Program-made: the position numbers and the translations under genes | Part shown: positions 1 to 10,305 of the stretch, piece after piece | Layout of the letters: each line of letters opens with the position of its first letter | Numbering within the stretch: the stretch's first letter is position 1 | NCBI GenBank assembly: GCA_003427395.1 | Contig: BFEA01000642.1 | Coordinates: 581,822-615,109, forward strand | DNA from: Chara braunii | Lineage: Eukaryota; Streptophyta; Charophyceae; Charales; Characeae | Reading direction: 5' to 3' | DNA: 33,288 nucleotides | Notes under the pieces: model-generated | The model's database searches: none | Told to the model about the DNA's origin: nothing | The model's input: only the letters and a program-made list of their open reading frames with translations

Positions 1-60
<60 letters not shown>
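1..60. repeat. (TC)30 microsatellite at window start
   Basis: A perfect TC dinucleotide tract occupies the first 60 bases. It marks the left edge of the window, and probably of the contig. Confidence 0.97.
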
Positions 61-63
<3 letters not shown>

Positions 64-625
64 ATGTTATTCATCAAAATAGTACATTATTTTCTAAATA
101 GTACTTTTGTCGTTCGAGGAACTCGAAAGGTATACACGGCTGACGAAAGAAAATGCTCATTATACATTCATACACAACGATAAGAGTCCCTATTCAACGG
201 ATAAATCCTCAACACATTTAGTTTGTTTCAAGACGAAAAATTCAATTACTGAAGTCGGATACATCCTTACTAAACTGATACACATTCAGACAGTCAGTAT
301 GAACGTAGCATATCGAAGGTTTCGCCTTGTGAGGGACCCATATGAGTGACCCGAAAAAGGTCTTCGTTGAGGCTTTAAAGGGTACATGGGAGAGACAAGA
401 ATAACTCATTTTTGAAGTTTAATTGAATACAAGCAGGATGAGTAGGATACAACCGAATCACATGAGTAGGATATATCCGAACTAAATATTTCATTATTCG
501 GATGGAGAAAATCCGTTATGTTATCAATCGTGCGTCATTCATTAAATATCCTTCACTCAATCAAAAGGTTGAACTTATGATCATAGCCCAATATGTTATC
601 ATTCCAAGAAGCAATTATAGCTTAG
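61..625. other. AT-rich intergenic DNA with a recurring GGATACATCCGAA-like motif
   Basis: I see no convincing gene. An open frame at 107-349 has no recognisable motif and is probably chance. The region carries copies of a short motif: GTCGGATACATCC near 254-266, GAGTAGGATACAACCGAA at 440-457 and GAGTAGGATATATCCGAA at 464-481. The motif recurs at 1021-1034, 1885-1902 and 3327-3344. Confidence 0.5.
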
Positions 626-702
626 TACCAGACATTTCTTAAAATAAAAGGGCGTCGGACGGAGTGAAGTGGTGGGCAGCTTTATGTAGAGATGTTATCA
701 TT
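626..702 (+). repeat. Diverged ~77-bp direct repeat, copy 1
   Basis: This block (from TACCAGACATTTCTTAAAA to GATGTTATCA) is repeated with roughly 80 percent identity at 905-983. The shared core is CGGAGTGAAGTGGTGGG followed by TTATGTAGAGA. The two starts are 279 bp apart. The sequences outside the block do not align, so this looks like the end of a dispersed element rather than a simple tandem unit. Confidence 0.7.
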
Positions 703-769
703 TCCCGCTTGCCGGGTTCGACCTTGCAACCATGAACTTGTAACATCCCTACCCAATGCTGCCCACCAC
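669..769. repeat. Imperfect inverted repeat (29-bp arms, hairpin)
   Basis: The left arm (669-697) begins GTGGTGGGCAGC and ends GAGATGTTA. The right arm (741-769) begins TAACATCCCTA and ends GCTGCCCACCAC. The arms match at about 25 of 29 positions across a 43-nt spacer. The spacer holds GCCGGGTTCGACC, which resembles an RNA polymerase III B box (GGTTCGANNCC). It could be a MITE- or SINE-like terminus; this is unproven. Confidence 0.65.
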
Positions 770-904
770 TCCGCCACTGTCCTCGCCGAGATCAAATGAT
801 GTATGTTAACAAAAAAAAGTGCACCCTCGGGAACCCCTTAAGAACTCTAGTAACCATCAGTCTTAAATTTCAACTACATGGTGGATGCATGTACATTATC
901 ACTT

Positions 905-983
905 TACCAAACATTTCTCAAAACAAACAGGCATCGTACGGAGTGAAGTGGTGGGGAGCATATTATGTAGAGACGTTATCATC
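905..983 (+). repeat. Diverged ~77-bp direct repeat, copy 2
   Basis: Second copy of the block at 626-702. It begins TACCAAACATTTCTCAAAA and carries the same CGGAGTGAAGTGGTGGG core. The inverted partner seen beside copy 1 is absent here. Confidence 0.7.
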
Positions 984-1444
984 TGAGGATTGGTGATTGG
1001 AGAAGGCTCAAACGAATGCGTAGGATACATCCGAATCAAACTGTATACAGATGATCAGTTGCTGAAGTGACCAAGGACCTTATATTTATTTTGAAAGATC
1101 TCACTGGACTTTGAAGACATTTGACAACTCATGAGAATCAGATTGAAAAGCGAAGACAAATTAAAAACATAGCGGGACACCCAGCCTACATAAGCAGGCA
1201 CACAACCATTGTCGAGACAAATGAGAAGTACGCCGTAAAAACAGATAACAGTTATCTGGTCCCAATATTGTGAATTTGTGACGGTTACCTCAAAAGTTTC
1301 TATTAACCAAAGAGTTGGCAAGGCTATCCAAATCAAGAACACCCACTACGCCATGAAATGTGAACTAAACCTTGCAAAACTGAGTCCCACGTTCTGCACA
1401 ACCAAACAGTTTGCAAGGCGAGGATGCAGGATGAATCAGAAACC
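984..1444. other. Intergenic DNA, no gene recognised
   Basis: Overlapping open frames occur on both strands (for example 1055-1342 on minus and 1278-1490 on plus) but none shows a known motif or repeat conservation. The only structure noted is one copy of the TAGGATACATCCGAAT motif at 1021-1034. Confidence 0.4.
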
Positions 1445-2370
1445 CTCAGTACTTTACAGTGTGAAAATTTCATCTAATCGGACATTTTAACACAAAAATT
1501 TGAAAATGTCGAGATTTATCTCTGAAAAAGCCTACACTATGAAAACATTCACAAATCCGACATCCTGACAAAACTCTAAAAACGTAAGACTCGTTACCAA
1601 AGTGTCCCGAACTTGAAATCTTCAAAAAAAGCTTCTTCGCAAAGCGTTCAGTAGCGGTTCCCATGTTGAACCGTCAACAATGCAAACCGAGATAGGAGGT
1701 TGAGGCAGACCTTCGAACCTCGTAATGAAAACCGAGAACGTCTCCCCCGACCATGATAACAACACGTCTCAAGGACACAAGAATATCTGCAGCTTGTAGA
1801 TAAGCTGATGTAAGATCTCCCAGCATCCAGTTTTTCCCTTGGCGCTCTTATGTTTGCTTGTCATAACAGTATCCTTATTCTCTGGGTTGGATGCATCCGA
1901 ACCACAACGGACCATGAACCAGGGTCGCCACTCGTGGCTTTCGTTAATACTTCACAGTGTGCAAATTTCAACTAATCTGACATTCGACCACAAAACTTGG
2001 GAAGTATCGAGACTCGTCTCTCAAACTGGTGAAAAGTAAAAATAAACAAAAAATGACTGTACTACGGAAATGTTCACAAATCCGACATAGTGACACAAAA
2101 AATCTTAAAAAGTTGAAGTCTTCAGAAGATGCCTCTTCGCAGAGCGTTCACTATCGGTTCCCATGTCGAACCGTCCACCATGCAAGCCGGGATTGGAGGT
2201 TGGGCAGACCTTCAAACTCCGTAATGGCAAACGAGAAACCCTCAATGTCACCCCCTGCTCCGAGCACAGCACGTCTCAAGGCGAAAAAAACTTCCGAAGC
2301 TTTTACATAAGCTCTTGTAAAATCTCCTCGCATCCAATTTTCACCCCGACGCTCATATATGCGCATGTCG
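1445..2370 (-). repeat. Diverged tandem duplication (~500-bp period), two copies
   Basis: Copy A (about 1445-1860) and copy B (about 1942-2370) align over most of their length. Shared landmarks are CACAGTGTG then TTTCAACTAATCTGACATT-like sequence, TTCACAAATCCGACAT, the TTCGCAGAGCGTTCA / GGTTCCCATGTCGAACCGTC block, CACGTCTCAAGG and the CTCGCATCCA end. On the minus strand both copies conserve a peptide pattern (NWM-x-GD-x-T-x-AY, LRR, GGD, GF), so the duplicated unit probably derives from coding sequence. Confidence 0.75.
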
Positions 2371-2582
2371 AAAATGTTCAGATCAGTAAACCTCACCATG
2401 ATGACAAACATTGCCCGTCCTCCTGCTACGATCCTAAAGATCCTCTCATATTGAAAAGGAAACGCTCCTCCCTTTGTAATGATCGTCAGTCGTCCAGGGA
2501 CTTCTATTTCAATAAAGCCCCAAATCTCATCTATGTTTTTGAAGTATGTCGGAAAAGGAAAGTCTGCAACTGCAAAAGACAA
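2151..2582 (-). pseudogene. Possible coding fragment carrying the duplicated NWM..GD..AY module
   Basis: This open frame of about 143 codons lies in copy B of the ~500-bp duplication. Its middle part (about residues 85-120) contains NWMRGDFTRAY, then ALRR, then GGDIEGF. The minus strand of copy A encodes the same pattern (NWMLGDLTSAY, LRR, GGDVLGF) near 1832-1720. Conservation at the protein level suggests a former coding exon. The outer parts of the frame are not conserved in copy A and may be chance. I do not recognise the family. It lies downstream of, and on the same strand as, the DUF7869-like pseudogene, but in a different frame and separated by about 230 bp, so it may or may not belong to the same gene. 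Confidence 0.3.
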
Positions 2583-2811
2583 AAGTTACAATAAAAGCGT
2601 CACATCAAGGTCAGGATCGAAAGACCAAGGTCATGCTACGACGAACAAAACGTCCCCACGGTTAATGTCGAAAATTGATGAAGAACTCTTGTTGATTTGA
2701 AGCGCGTAACCCAGAGAGCACAAATCATTAAGCGATGTATTCCATGGAGTCAAGCGTGGTGTGCACAGGCCAGCATAGCAATACATTCTCCTCACGAAAA
2801 GACGACAACCA
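2583..2811. other. Short interval, nothing recognised
   Basis: Between the duplication and the stop codon of the DUF7869-like pseudogene I see no motif. Confidence 0.4.
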
Positions 2812-4440
2812 TCACACTCTCGATGAGGTAGCCTCCTGCCCGCTCCCTTCTCCGGAAACGCTTTGTGTTTGAGCGCGAACTCCGTTTTCTATGGCGAGAG
2901 TTGCATTTTTTCTTACTTTCAGAGGAATCACAAGACCGGTGGTAAACTTTCTAGAGGACTCGCAGACATTCGTCCTCGTTTGTCTCATCCAAGAAAACGC
3001 AACGGTTGTGACATGTTGATACTCTTCCTCGTGTCCTGGAGTTTTTTTCCATTTTTTTTCCCAGACCTCGGCATACAATTCTCTTAGTGTGGTCGCTTTT
3101 CCGATTGGAACCCAGTACTCCACTTTGAATTGGTTGTAAGTTGGCGAATCTTCGTTCTTGTCAACTTCACTGCGAACCTGGCCAACCCAAAAAGGCACTC
3201 CTTGATGCATGTCCTTGTCTGATGGTAACATAATGACAAAACTGTCGACATGCACATCTTCGAAAGGATCAAAGTTGGCCTTAGGCTTGTCCCTTTGAAG
3301 ACCCACGAATAAAGGTTCTCACTGTAATTCGGATGCATCCGAATCAGAGCAAGAACTCCTGTCTTCAACGATATGTGTGGCCTTTGGCCAAAATTCGGTG
3401 ATAGGTGCCGAAGGCACCCCGTTGTCGATAATGTCCCCCGCGTGTTTGACGTGATCTTGCCAAAACCGAAAAGCCCTATCTATTCTAGTCACCTCTTCGT
3501 CTCGGAAAGTCATCCAAGTTTCTCTTTTTTTTTCATAGACTTCCATAAACATATTCACACCCTCCAAACCGTTTTTGTAATCGTCGAGGAACGTCGGTTG
3601 GACCGGCAGAGGATCGAAAGGTTGCTGCGGACGAGCGTAACCACCGTTGTTTGTTTGTTTGAACCAGTAAAGAGGACCATCCTCGGGCAACCACTTAGCT
3701 TCTGTGCAATACTCTTTATAGGANATGGCGGGATTATCACCTATCATGTAGAATTTTAGCAAATGAGGCTTCGAAATCCCTGTCATGCGCTTCGAAACAT
3801 GCGGGTAAATAAGACCTCTCTAGTCTGGTATCCTATCAAGAAAAATACACCGCGGAGGAATCTTATGAGACTGCTCTAGCAAAAGGAACAACTCATCCAT
3901 TGTGCAGGCATCATTGTCCTTGAGTTTCTTGGAGAAAACACTAAACCTGACATCGATGTCTGTGTGCGTGTGTCCAACTATCATAAAACCAATTTCTATT
4001 TCCTTGAAAATCCTGAACTTCACAAGAAGTGCTGCCAATGCGCAAATGAATCTATTCTTGTTTTCTTTGAACTAGTTTTCAACTTGAATACGAAGAAACA
4101 GCGGTAAAGGTTTCCCACTGGATTGGATCTCCGTAAGAGTCTGCATTAGACACGTCGCCGTACTGCCGGGGCCGTGTGTGTAGTAAGGAAAATATGTGTA
4201 AACATATATAGACAGATCCCGGCCATGGACCAGAACGGCCGTGAGACCAGTCTTCATCATCCTCTCGTGGTGCAAGTCCTTCTAGTAGTTAGCCTGCCCG
4301 ATATGCGGTATGATAGTTTTCTTTTGATCCATGTCGTCGATAATGATGCACAGACACTCGGACTGCCGCAAGATGGAATCCATTTTGCAGCGGCTATAGT
4401 CTAGCCTGTGGTTGACTTGCAGCTTTCTAGATCTTTGAGA
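2812..4440 (-). pseudogene. DUF7869-like protein pseudogene with four in-frame nonsense codons
   Basis: One minus-strand frame runs from about 4440 to a TGA at 2812-2814 without a frameshift. It is interrupted by TAG at 4282-4284, TAG at 4072-4074, TAG at 3820-3822 and TGA at 3316-3318. In order it carries IIIDDMDQKKTIIPH (~4350-4309), AVLVHG, QVEN (~4086-4075), KENKNRF, VGHTHTDID (~3978-3952), FSVFSKKL, KIPPRCIFLDRIPD (3864-3823), then YCTEAKWLP and YWFK. This order, above all GHTHxDID after QxDN-NKNR, is the hallmark I associate with DUF7869 proteins. Their function is unknown to me; the acidic layout (DD, Q-x-D/E-N, GHTHxDID) resembles a DDE/RNase H-like fold, which is inference. The usual Asp of QxDN is Glu here. 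The C-terminal ~330 codons include an acidic Ser/Asp stretch before the TGA. The 5' end is lost in 277-bp tandem repeats. One N lies at 3723. Confidence 0.7.
3327..3344. repeat. Perfect 18-bp palindrome ATTCGGATGCATCCGAAT
   Basis: ATTCGGATGCATCCGAAT equals its own reverse complement. It is the most symmetric copy of the GGATACATCCGAA motif scattered over 0-3.4 kb. It lies within the DUF7869-like pseudogene, just upstream (in gene direction) of the TGA at 3316-3318. Confidence 0.9.
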
Positions 4441-5720
4441 GCAGAGTTTTGCACTCCATCGTGAGATCCATATCGGAGAAGGGGACCTTCTACCCTGCCG
4501 CTGTTAATTGTAGTCATCATAAGGGAGTCTATGACGCGAGAACCGCAAAATGAGCAATCGCGGGGGAATATTGCGGCCGCATGACGAACTTTTTGGCGTA
4601 GCACCAGATGCTCACCGACCAGTTTCGAATGTTGGTTGTATCGACACACCATATGATGTTTTACAAGCAAGCCGTGGTGGATAGTTGGCCCCCTTTCCCG
4701 GTCTGGATCTTTGAGAGCAAAGTTTTGCACTCCATCGTGAGATTCATATCAGAGAAGGGGACCTGCTACCTTGCCGCTGTTAACTGTAGTCATCATAAGG
4801 GAGTCTATGACGCGAGAACCGCAAAATGAGCAATCGCGGGGGAATATCGCGGCCGCATGACGAACTTTTTGGCGTAGCACCAGATGCTCACCGACGAGTT
4901 CCGAATATCGGTTGTATCGACACACCATATGATATTTTACAAGCAAGCAGTGGTCGATCGCTGACCCCCCCTCTGCGGTGTGGATCTTTGAGAGCAAATT
5001 TGACGCAATCCACCGTTAGACCCACATCGGAGAGGCGGACCTGCCATCATGCCGCTGTTCACTGTAATCATCATGTGGGAGTCGACAACGCAATGACCCC
5101 ACGATGTTCCAATCGGGAAGTGTTTTTGTGTTCTTTGCAGGTGCTGATCATCCGGTGACGAGAAGGAACAAGCTCGAATGGATCCGAGATTCAAGATGAC
5201 ATGCCGGACAAGGTAGATTGCAGCGTTGGCCAGCGTCGCTTACATCACTTTCGGCCTGGCAGCGGCTGTTGCACAGAGGGCTACAGACATGGCACCACAT
5301 TTCATGACATCCAATCCGAAAACCATCGTCGACGTCGCCGGGGGTGATCACGAGCCTTCGTCGTGGAGAGAAAATGACCCGACGATTCTGCAATCGGGAC
5401 ACGCTATGTATTCTGCGCGTCTGCTGATCATCGGCCCGTATGCAGCGTATTGACGGAAAGAGGAGTTTCTTTCAGCAGGCGTCTAGGGAAACAGACGACT
5501 TTTTCGGGGATGAGAATGAAAATGTTTATGCAGCCGGCGACTTCAGATGAATCCGAGACACAAGATATCATGTTGGACATGCATGATTGCAGCCTAAGCC
5601 GGCGTCGCTCACGTCACTTTCTGCCATGTAGCGGCTGTTGCACAGAGGGCCACGGACACGGGCACCACATTTCATGGCGTCCTATCTGAAAACCATCGCG
5701 GACAATTACGAAACATGACC
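4430..5720. repeat. Tandem repeat of ~277-bp units, increasingly diverged
   Basis: Units start at GATCTTTGAGAGCA near 4433, 4709 and 4984. Units 1 and 2 are about 93 percent alike and share AATGAGCAATCGCGGGGGAAT, GCGGCCGCATGACGAAC and ACACACCATATGAT. Unit 3 keeps the start and the GGAGTC..AATGACCCCACGATGTTCCAATCGGG part. A more diverged unit follows, with AATGACCCGACGATTCTGCAATCGGG near 5374. A block with GCGGCTGTTGCACAGAGGG recurs at about 5263 and 5629. The array directly abuts the truncated 5' end of the DUF7869-like pseudogene. Open frames on both strands persist because the period is near a multiple of three; I see no known protein in them. Confidence 0.8.
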
Positions 5721-6831
5721 TGTTATCGAGTGATAACAGAAAGTTGAGTCCTTTATGTAAGACTTCTTCTTTGATTGCAGTAGACAAAAAACAGACACCT
5801 GCACACACACAGGGCAACAAAGATTCAACATCTCCACTTGATTCCCACATATTAAGGTCAAGCCCTTAGATCTGGTTCGTGATCCTTGGGACCAATTCCC
5901 AGTGTCTAATCCCTAACTTCTACCTACCCTAAGTCATCTGTCATTTTTCTCTTTGTTCAAGGGGTCCCTTGCCTATGTCCTAGGTTGTCTCAGGGAAACT
6001 CATATTCCCTTTTCTCTCAGTCCTTGTATTCTCTCTCTCGCGGATAAGCACACTCTCTGGTGCTAATGTGGTAGTCTACCTGAGATCAAACTTATGGTAT
6101 TGACAATTATTCCTCAGGAGTATATTAACAACTGAGGCTACGCAAAGTTTCTCATTTTCTAGCTCTTCTGTCCCTGCGGTATTCGTCTTCTTCTCTACTC
6201 TTTTTATGGACTTTTGGAGTCGCCCCAGATGGAACACTCCGTTTTCATTTTCTCTTCTTCTTGTCCTGACACACGCAAGTAGTGGGTTGACTCTCCCTGG
6301 AATCATCTACTACTTGATCAATCCCAAATCAAACGGTAAGTCATACGAGTAGTCGAATTACTCCTACGGAAGCAATCAACCACCCTTCATAGCTCAAGCG
6401 ATCCTCATGCGATCAAACAATTCAGGCAATTAGGCACGAGTGACTGGATAATCCATATGTCAGTATTTAGTTTTTGATAAAACCCCTTTTAGATCCAGAT
6501 GTCAATACAGAAGTTCAAGCAAGTATTAGGCGACCTTCCCAGAAGCCTCCTCCTACTCCTTGATCGGAGCTCAGTCTACCTCTCATAAGCGCGATAGGAC
6601 AATCCAACGGGAGTCACCCTACTACCAACTTAGAGTCGGACGAGCTTGAGATTAAGTCAGTGGTTTTTGAATGATTCGAAGAGTCATACTTGGTACGTTA
6701 GAATGTAACCAAGGGGCTCATATAAAATGACTCTATGGGAGCCTCCTATATCCAGATCCAATGTTAACTAGTAAGGTCATTGGTAATCATGCAATGCCGA
6801 ACAAGTAGCAGGGTTACTCAATTCTCTTCCT
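5721..6831. other. Non-coding DNA with degenerate GGGAG-type repeats
   Basis: No gene recognised. Toward the right edge there are degenerate relatives of the following palindromic array, for example ATCAATCCCAAATCAAACGG near 6318 and ATGACTCTATGGGAGCC near 6727. An open frame at 6076-6306 (minus) shows no motif. Confidence 0.4.
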
Positions 6832-7211
6832 GTTAGTTGATCCCTAAATCAAACAACTTATTAAGATGACCCTCCCGGAAGTCACCTTATATTTGTTCGA
6901 TGTATAGGGGATGAAGATTTCTTGTTAGTTGACCCCTAGATCAAACAGAATATTAAGATGACCCTCCCGGGAGCCATCTAATATTTGTTTGATGTATAGA
7001 GGATAAAGATTTCTTGTTAGTTGACCCCTAGATCAAACAGAATATTAAGATGACCCTCCCGGGAGCCACCGAATATTTGTTCGAACTGTAGGGATCAAGA
7101 TTATTTGTAGTTTGTTAATTGATCCCAAATCAAACAAAGTACTAAGATGACCCCCCCGGGAGCCATCTAATATTTGTCCGATACATAGGGGATCAAGATC
7201 ATTTATAGTTG
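6832..7211. repeat. Tandem array of four ~92-bp near-palindromic units
   Basis: Unit starts (GTTAGTTGA or GTTAATTGA) are at 6832, 6924, 7016 and 7114, so periods are 92, 92 and 98 bp. Each unit is an imperfect inverted repeat centred on a CCCGGG-type core (6966-6971 and 7058-7063 in units 2 and 3). The left arm reads CCCCTAGATCAAACA then AATATTAAGATG. The right arm reads CATCTAATATTTGTTTGAT then TATAGGGG. Almost the whole unit can therefore fold into one hairpin. No protein frame is involved. Confidence 0.85.
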
Positions 7212-8572
7212 CCCTGGGAATTCATTTTATAAGTTAGGCAAAGGCATGTTGACTTACACGGAAAGCAACACAGATCGTCCTAGACTCAGGAGCTCGTGTT
7301 CTCATCCGGGAGTACTTAATTCCCTCCTTAAGTCTAATCCGATCTTTCGATAGGAGAACTCCACGGGAGACTCCTATTACCTCTGCTTTTGTCAGTTATT
7401 TGAAAATGGTGTATTCCGCAAAAGTATCGGATTAGTTTTTGTCTTGGTTAAATCAGTTGAAAACGTGTAGTTCATTGAAGTACCGGATTAATTCTTGGAT
7501 TTAACTGTTTGAGTTATCAAGGAAAATGCACGGCGTATTCCCATCCTTAATGTTGAAGTCAAGGGCTAAATAGTTAGGCTGGGTAGCTTGCACGACAAGT
7601 ACCCTTCTAGTCATTCCAGACAGCGCGACGACCCCAATGGAGACCTTCATCAAACTGCCTTTGTTGTCTCAAAACCAAGCAGGCTAAGTTTCCTTCTCGT
7701 TCTTTCCTAGGTTCCTTTCCTTTCCTCAGGCAAGGTTCTCATTCCAATCATATAGTATTTTTCTTAGTTGATATGATTAGTCCTGAAGAAACCTATAAAC
7801 AGTATATCACATAAATACGCAGACATTTTGCTAGAAGGGGTGTAGTTTGTAATCGATGACATGTACCTTACAGTTCCCTGCCTCCAGAGTTCCTCCTGAA
7901 CTCTGGTAGAGCTCCCGCAATCGCCCTGCTTTTGCCGGATGAGTACAGGGTGCACATGCATTAAGTATTTATTCGGAATAGATCAATGTAGTTAAGTAAT
8001 GAGTCAAAAACCCACGCCAGCAGGTCATACCAATGCAATATCTAGAACTGCTCTCTTTGTCCGGTGCACAGCGCCCAACTTATTGTACCATACCATCATA
8101 TTGCTACAACTGGTTCACTCAATAGGAGCACTTTTGTTATCATGCCAGTTCATACCATTGACGACCTCTCTCTTATGTACTAGGTACGTATCTTGTCACC
8201 CTCAATCAGACCTTGATCATCCCACATAGCGCCGTACTCCCTGAAGATCACTCGTTCTTTCGCTGTACTCCCTGGTACCCATGAACCCATGCTACGGCCA
8301 CCTGTGCCCTGTTGCCTCATTTTGTGTGTAGGTGCTCAGGCACAACTTTCGTGGCCTGGGCCTGCCGTACGGCGCAACTTAGTGAGGTCTGTGCGTTCAC
8401 TCAACCAACTGATTCGCTGCACGAGCCTGAACACTCACATACGAAAATGTCAAATTGGCCTGTGATGAATACTCTGGCCCGCCTTCACTTAGGGTAAGCA
8501 TTTTTTCTTGCTGGGCCTTCGCCCAGAACAATGTGATAGCTGATAGGGTCAATTAAGGGCTTGATTCTTACA

Positions 8573-8573
<1 letters not shown>
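7212..8573. other. Non-coding DNA, no gene recognised
   Basis: Several short open frames (7764-7961 minus, 7999-8229 plus, 8312-8497 plus) lack recognisable motifs. Fragments resembling the preceding array recur weakly, for example CCACGGGAGACTCC near 7353. The phrase CGTACTCCCTG occurs near 8232 and, as TGTACTCCCTGG, near 8263. Confidence 0.4.
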
Positions 8574-8650
<77 letters not shown>

Positions 8651-8733
8651 CAAATAGTAATGACAATAATAATACTAATAATAACAATAACAGTAATATT
8701 AGTAATAAATAATAATAACAGTAATAATAATAG
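8574..8733. repeat. (AAT)n microsatellite
   Basis: A perfect (TAA)25 tract at 8574-8648 is followed by an interrupted AAT-rich tail to about 8733. Frames of poly-isoleucine or poly-asparagine over it are artefacts. It is the first of several AAT tracts that head the cassettes of the 8.5-12.5 kb array. Confidence 0.97.
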
Positions 8734-8990
8734 TGCAAGGAACTGATTGTTCATAGCTTGCTCAAGTACATCAAACCGAATACATACATGTCACCACATG
8801 TACCAAGCGGCTTCACACAAAATCAGATAGTGATGAGAAGGGTCAAATAGTGCAACTTATATCATCAATGTGAATATCATGAGTTCTGGAGTTGCGCGCC
8901 AATCAAAAGGTAAGTCTCCCTTGTCATACAGCAGCGTGGGACCAGGTTCAGCCAACGTCCTCCTTCAGATCACGAGTGCGGCGTCAACAG

Positions 8991-9152
8991 GTAAGTGTCC
9001 ACCATATCCAAATTCACTCCCTGTTCCTTTTCTCTTAATAACTCTGTCTTGGTTATTTTTCCTTCACTATGCCTGTTCGCTCTCACCTACGAAGATCTAT
9101 TTTGGATGTCTCTCGTTACTATCCTACTTACTTACCCTCCTACTACTACCAT
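8991..9152 (+). other. Intron-like GT-AG interval
   Basis: The donor ACAG|GTAAGTGTCC is followed by pyrimidine-rich DNA and ends CTACTACTACCATAG before GTTGG. The length of about 162 bp suits a short spliceosomal intron. No coding continuity is visible across it, so it could belong to a non-coding transcript or a decayed exon array. Confidence 0.3.
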
Positions 9153-9671
9153 AGGTTGGTGCAGTTATGGCTTCTCTGCAGCCAGCGCTAAACTCTTTTC
9201 CTCTCCGTCGCAGCTTCTCCTTCAGCGCCCAACTCCCTGCACTACAGCGTACAAGTGCCTCTGCACTTCCACGCATCAATGCCAAACGGGAACCTGCTTG
9301 TGTCTGACTGCCTATCAAACTATATGTTTGACTGCGTCTGACAATCTGTTGGACTGTGTGTCCTACGGTCATGGGAGAGGATCAGACCAACAAGCTGCAG
9401 AGGTGTAAATCAAGAAACAGTGCCCAGCCATTCACCCATTCCTGCGTGAGTCATGCGAAAGCATCGTCGTAAGCGATTTGTGTAACGTGGTCTGCAAATG
9501 CCCGAGGATGAAGTGGGCTTGAAGGTGGCCGTAACCATCTGCTGTGAGTTTGCACTCGAGCTGAGTTCTCAGTTGCCATATTTATGAGCCTTTGACCGTG
9601 CGCAAATTGCCAGTTGTGCTATTGTTCACATACCTGGAAAGTATGAATGAGAACGAGTCCGTCTGCAATGA

Positions 9672-9712
<41 letters not shown>

Positions 9713-9727
9713 TAATAATAATAATAA
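9672..9727. repeat. (AAT)n microsatellite
   Basis: AAT tract with one AAAAT interruption. It lies in the second cassette of the array and is preceded by AGAACGAGTCCGTCTGCAA; the phrase AAGAACGAGTCTGACTGCAA precedes the next AAT tract at 10512. Confidence 0.95.
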
Positions 9728-10137
9728 ATCAAATGAGTGATAGTGAATTTCAACAGTCAAGCAATATCATACATAGGAGACCAGATAGTTTTGATCTCGA
9801 AACAATCAGCTGAATTGCAACACGAGTCTCGCCAAATAAGAGCCTAACAAATTTACTAGTGACAATGCCTGAACACCATCTTTTTCATTATAGCCAAGGA
9901 ACCAATGTAGATTTCCTATCGGGTGCTCAACGCCCTGACTACAGATGGCAGAACCTATCTTAGCCTAGGCTACAATGCTGAAAGATGCCGTCAACAGTTC
10001 CCTGAAGTATGGGCGAGCACCGGCCAATGCCGTTTGCCTCAAGCACCGGGTAAGTCTCACGCCTCACTCATCACCTTCGATTCCCCATACACACAGATGA
10101 CACATGTACCCAAAAGACCATATTTGTCCCATTTCTA

Positions 10138-10305
10138 TGTGTCTGTTTATAGAAGTCTGTCTGCCTGTACCAGTTTGTCTGACTACTTGTGTTTGTCTGT
10201 GCTTTCTGACTGTATACATGTCTGTGTCTGTTTTGTCTATTTGTTCGTGACTGGGTTGTCATACCTGTCTGCCCTTGTGTGTGTTTGTGGGTATGTGTGC
10301 GAGAG
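10138..10305. repeat. TGTCTG-rich cryptic simple sequence
   Basis: Degenerate TGTCTG and TGTTTG words dominate this interval, turning into TGTGTG at its end. A smaller similar patch (GTCTGACTG words) lies near 9298-9362, in the preceding cassette. The open frame across it is low-complexity and not a credible protein. Confidence 0.7.

Noticed and set aside
6832-7211. CRISPR-like array
   Set aside because: Units are 92 bp, palindromic along almost their whole length, with no unique spacers, and the context is clearly eukaryotic.
8485-8754. Long open frames of poly-Ile, poly-Asn, poly-Tyr, poly-Leu or poly-Val over 8.5-14.5 kb
   Set aside because: They come directly from AAT, CAT and AGT microsatellites, which lack stops in several frames. 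No non-repetitive protein motif is present.
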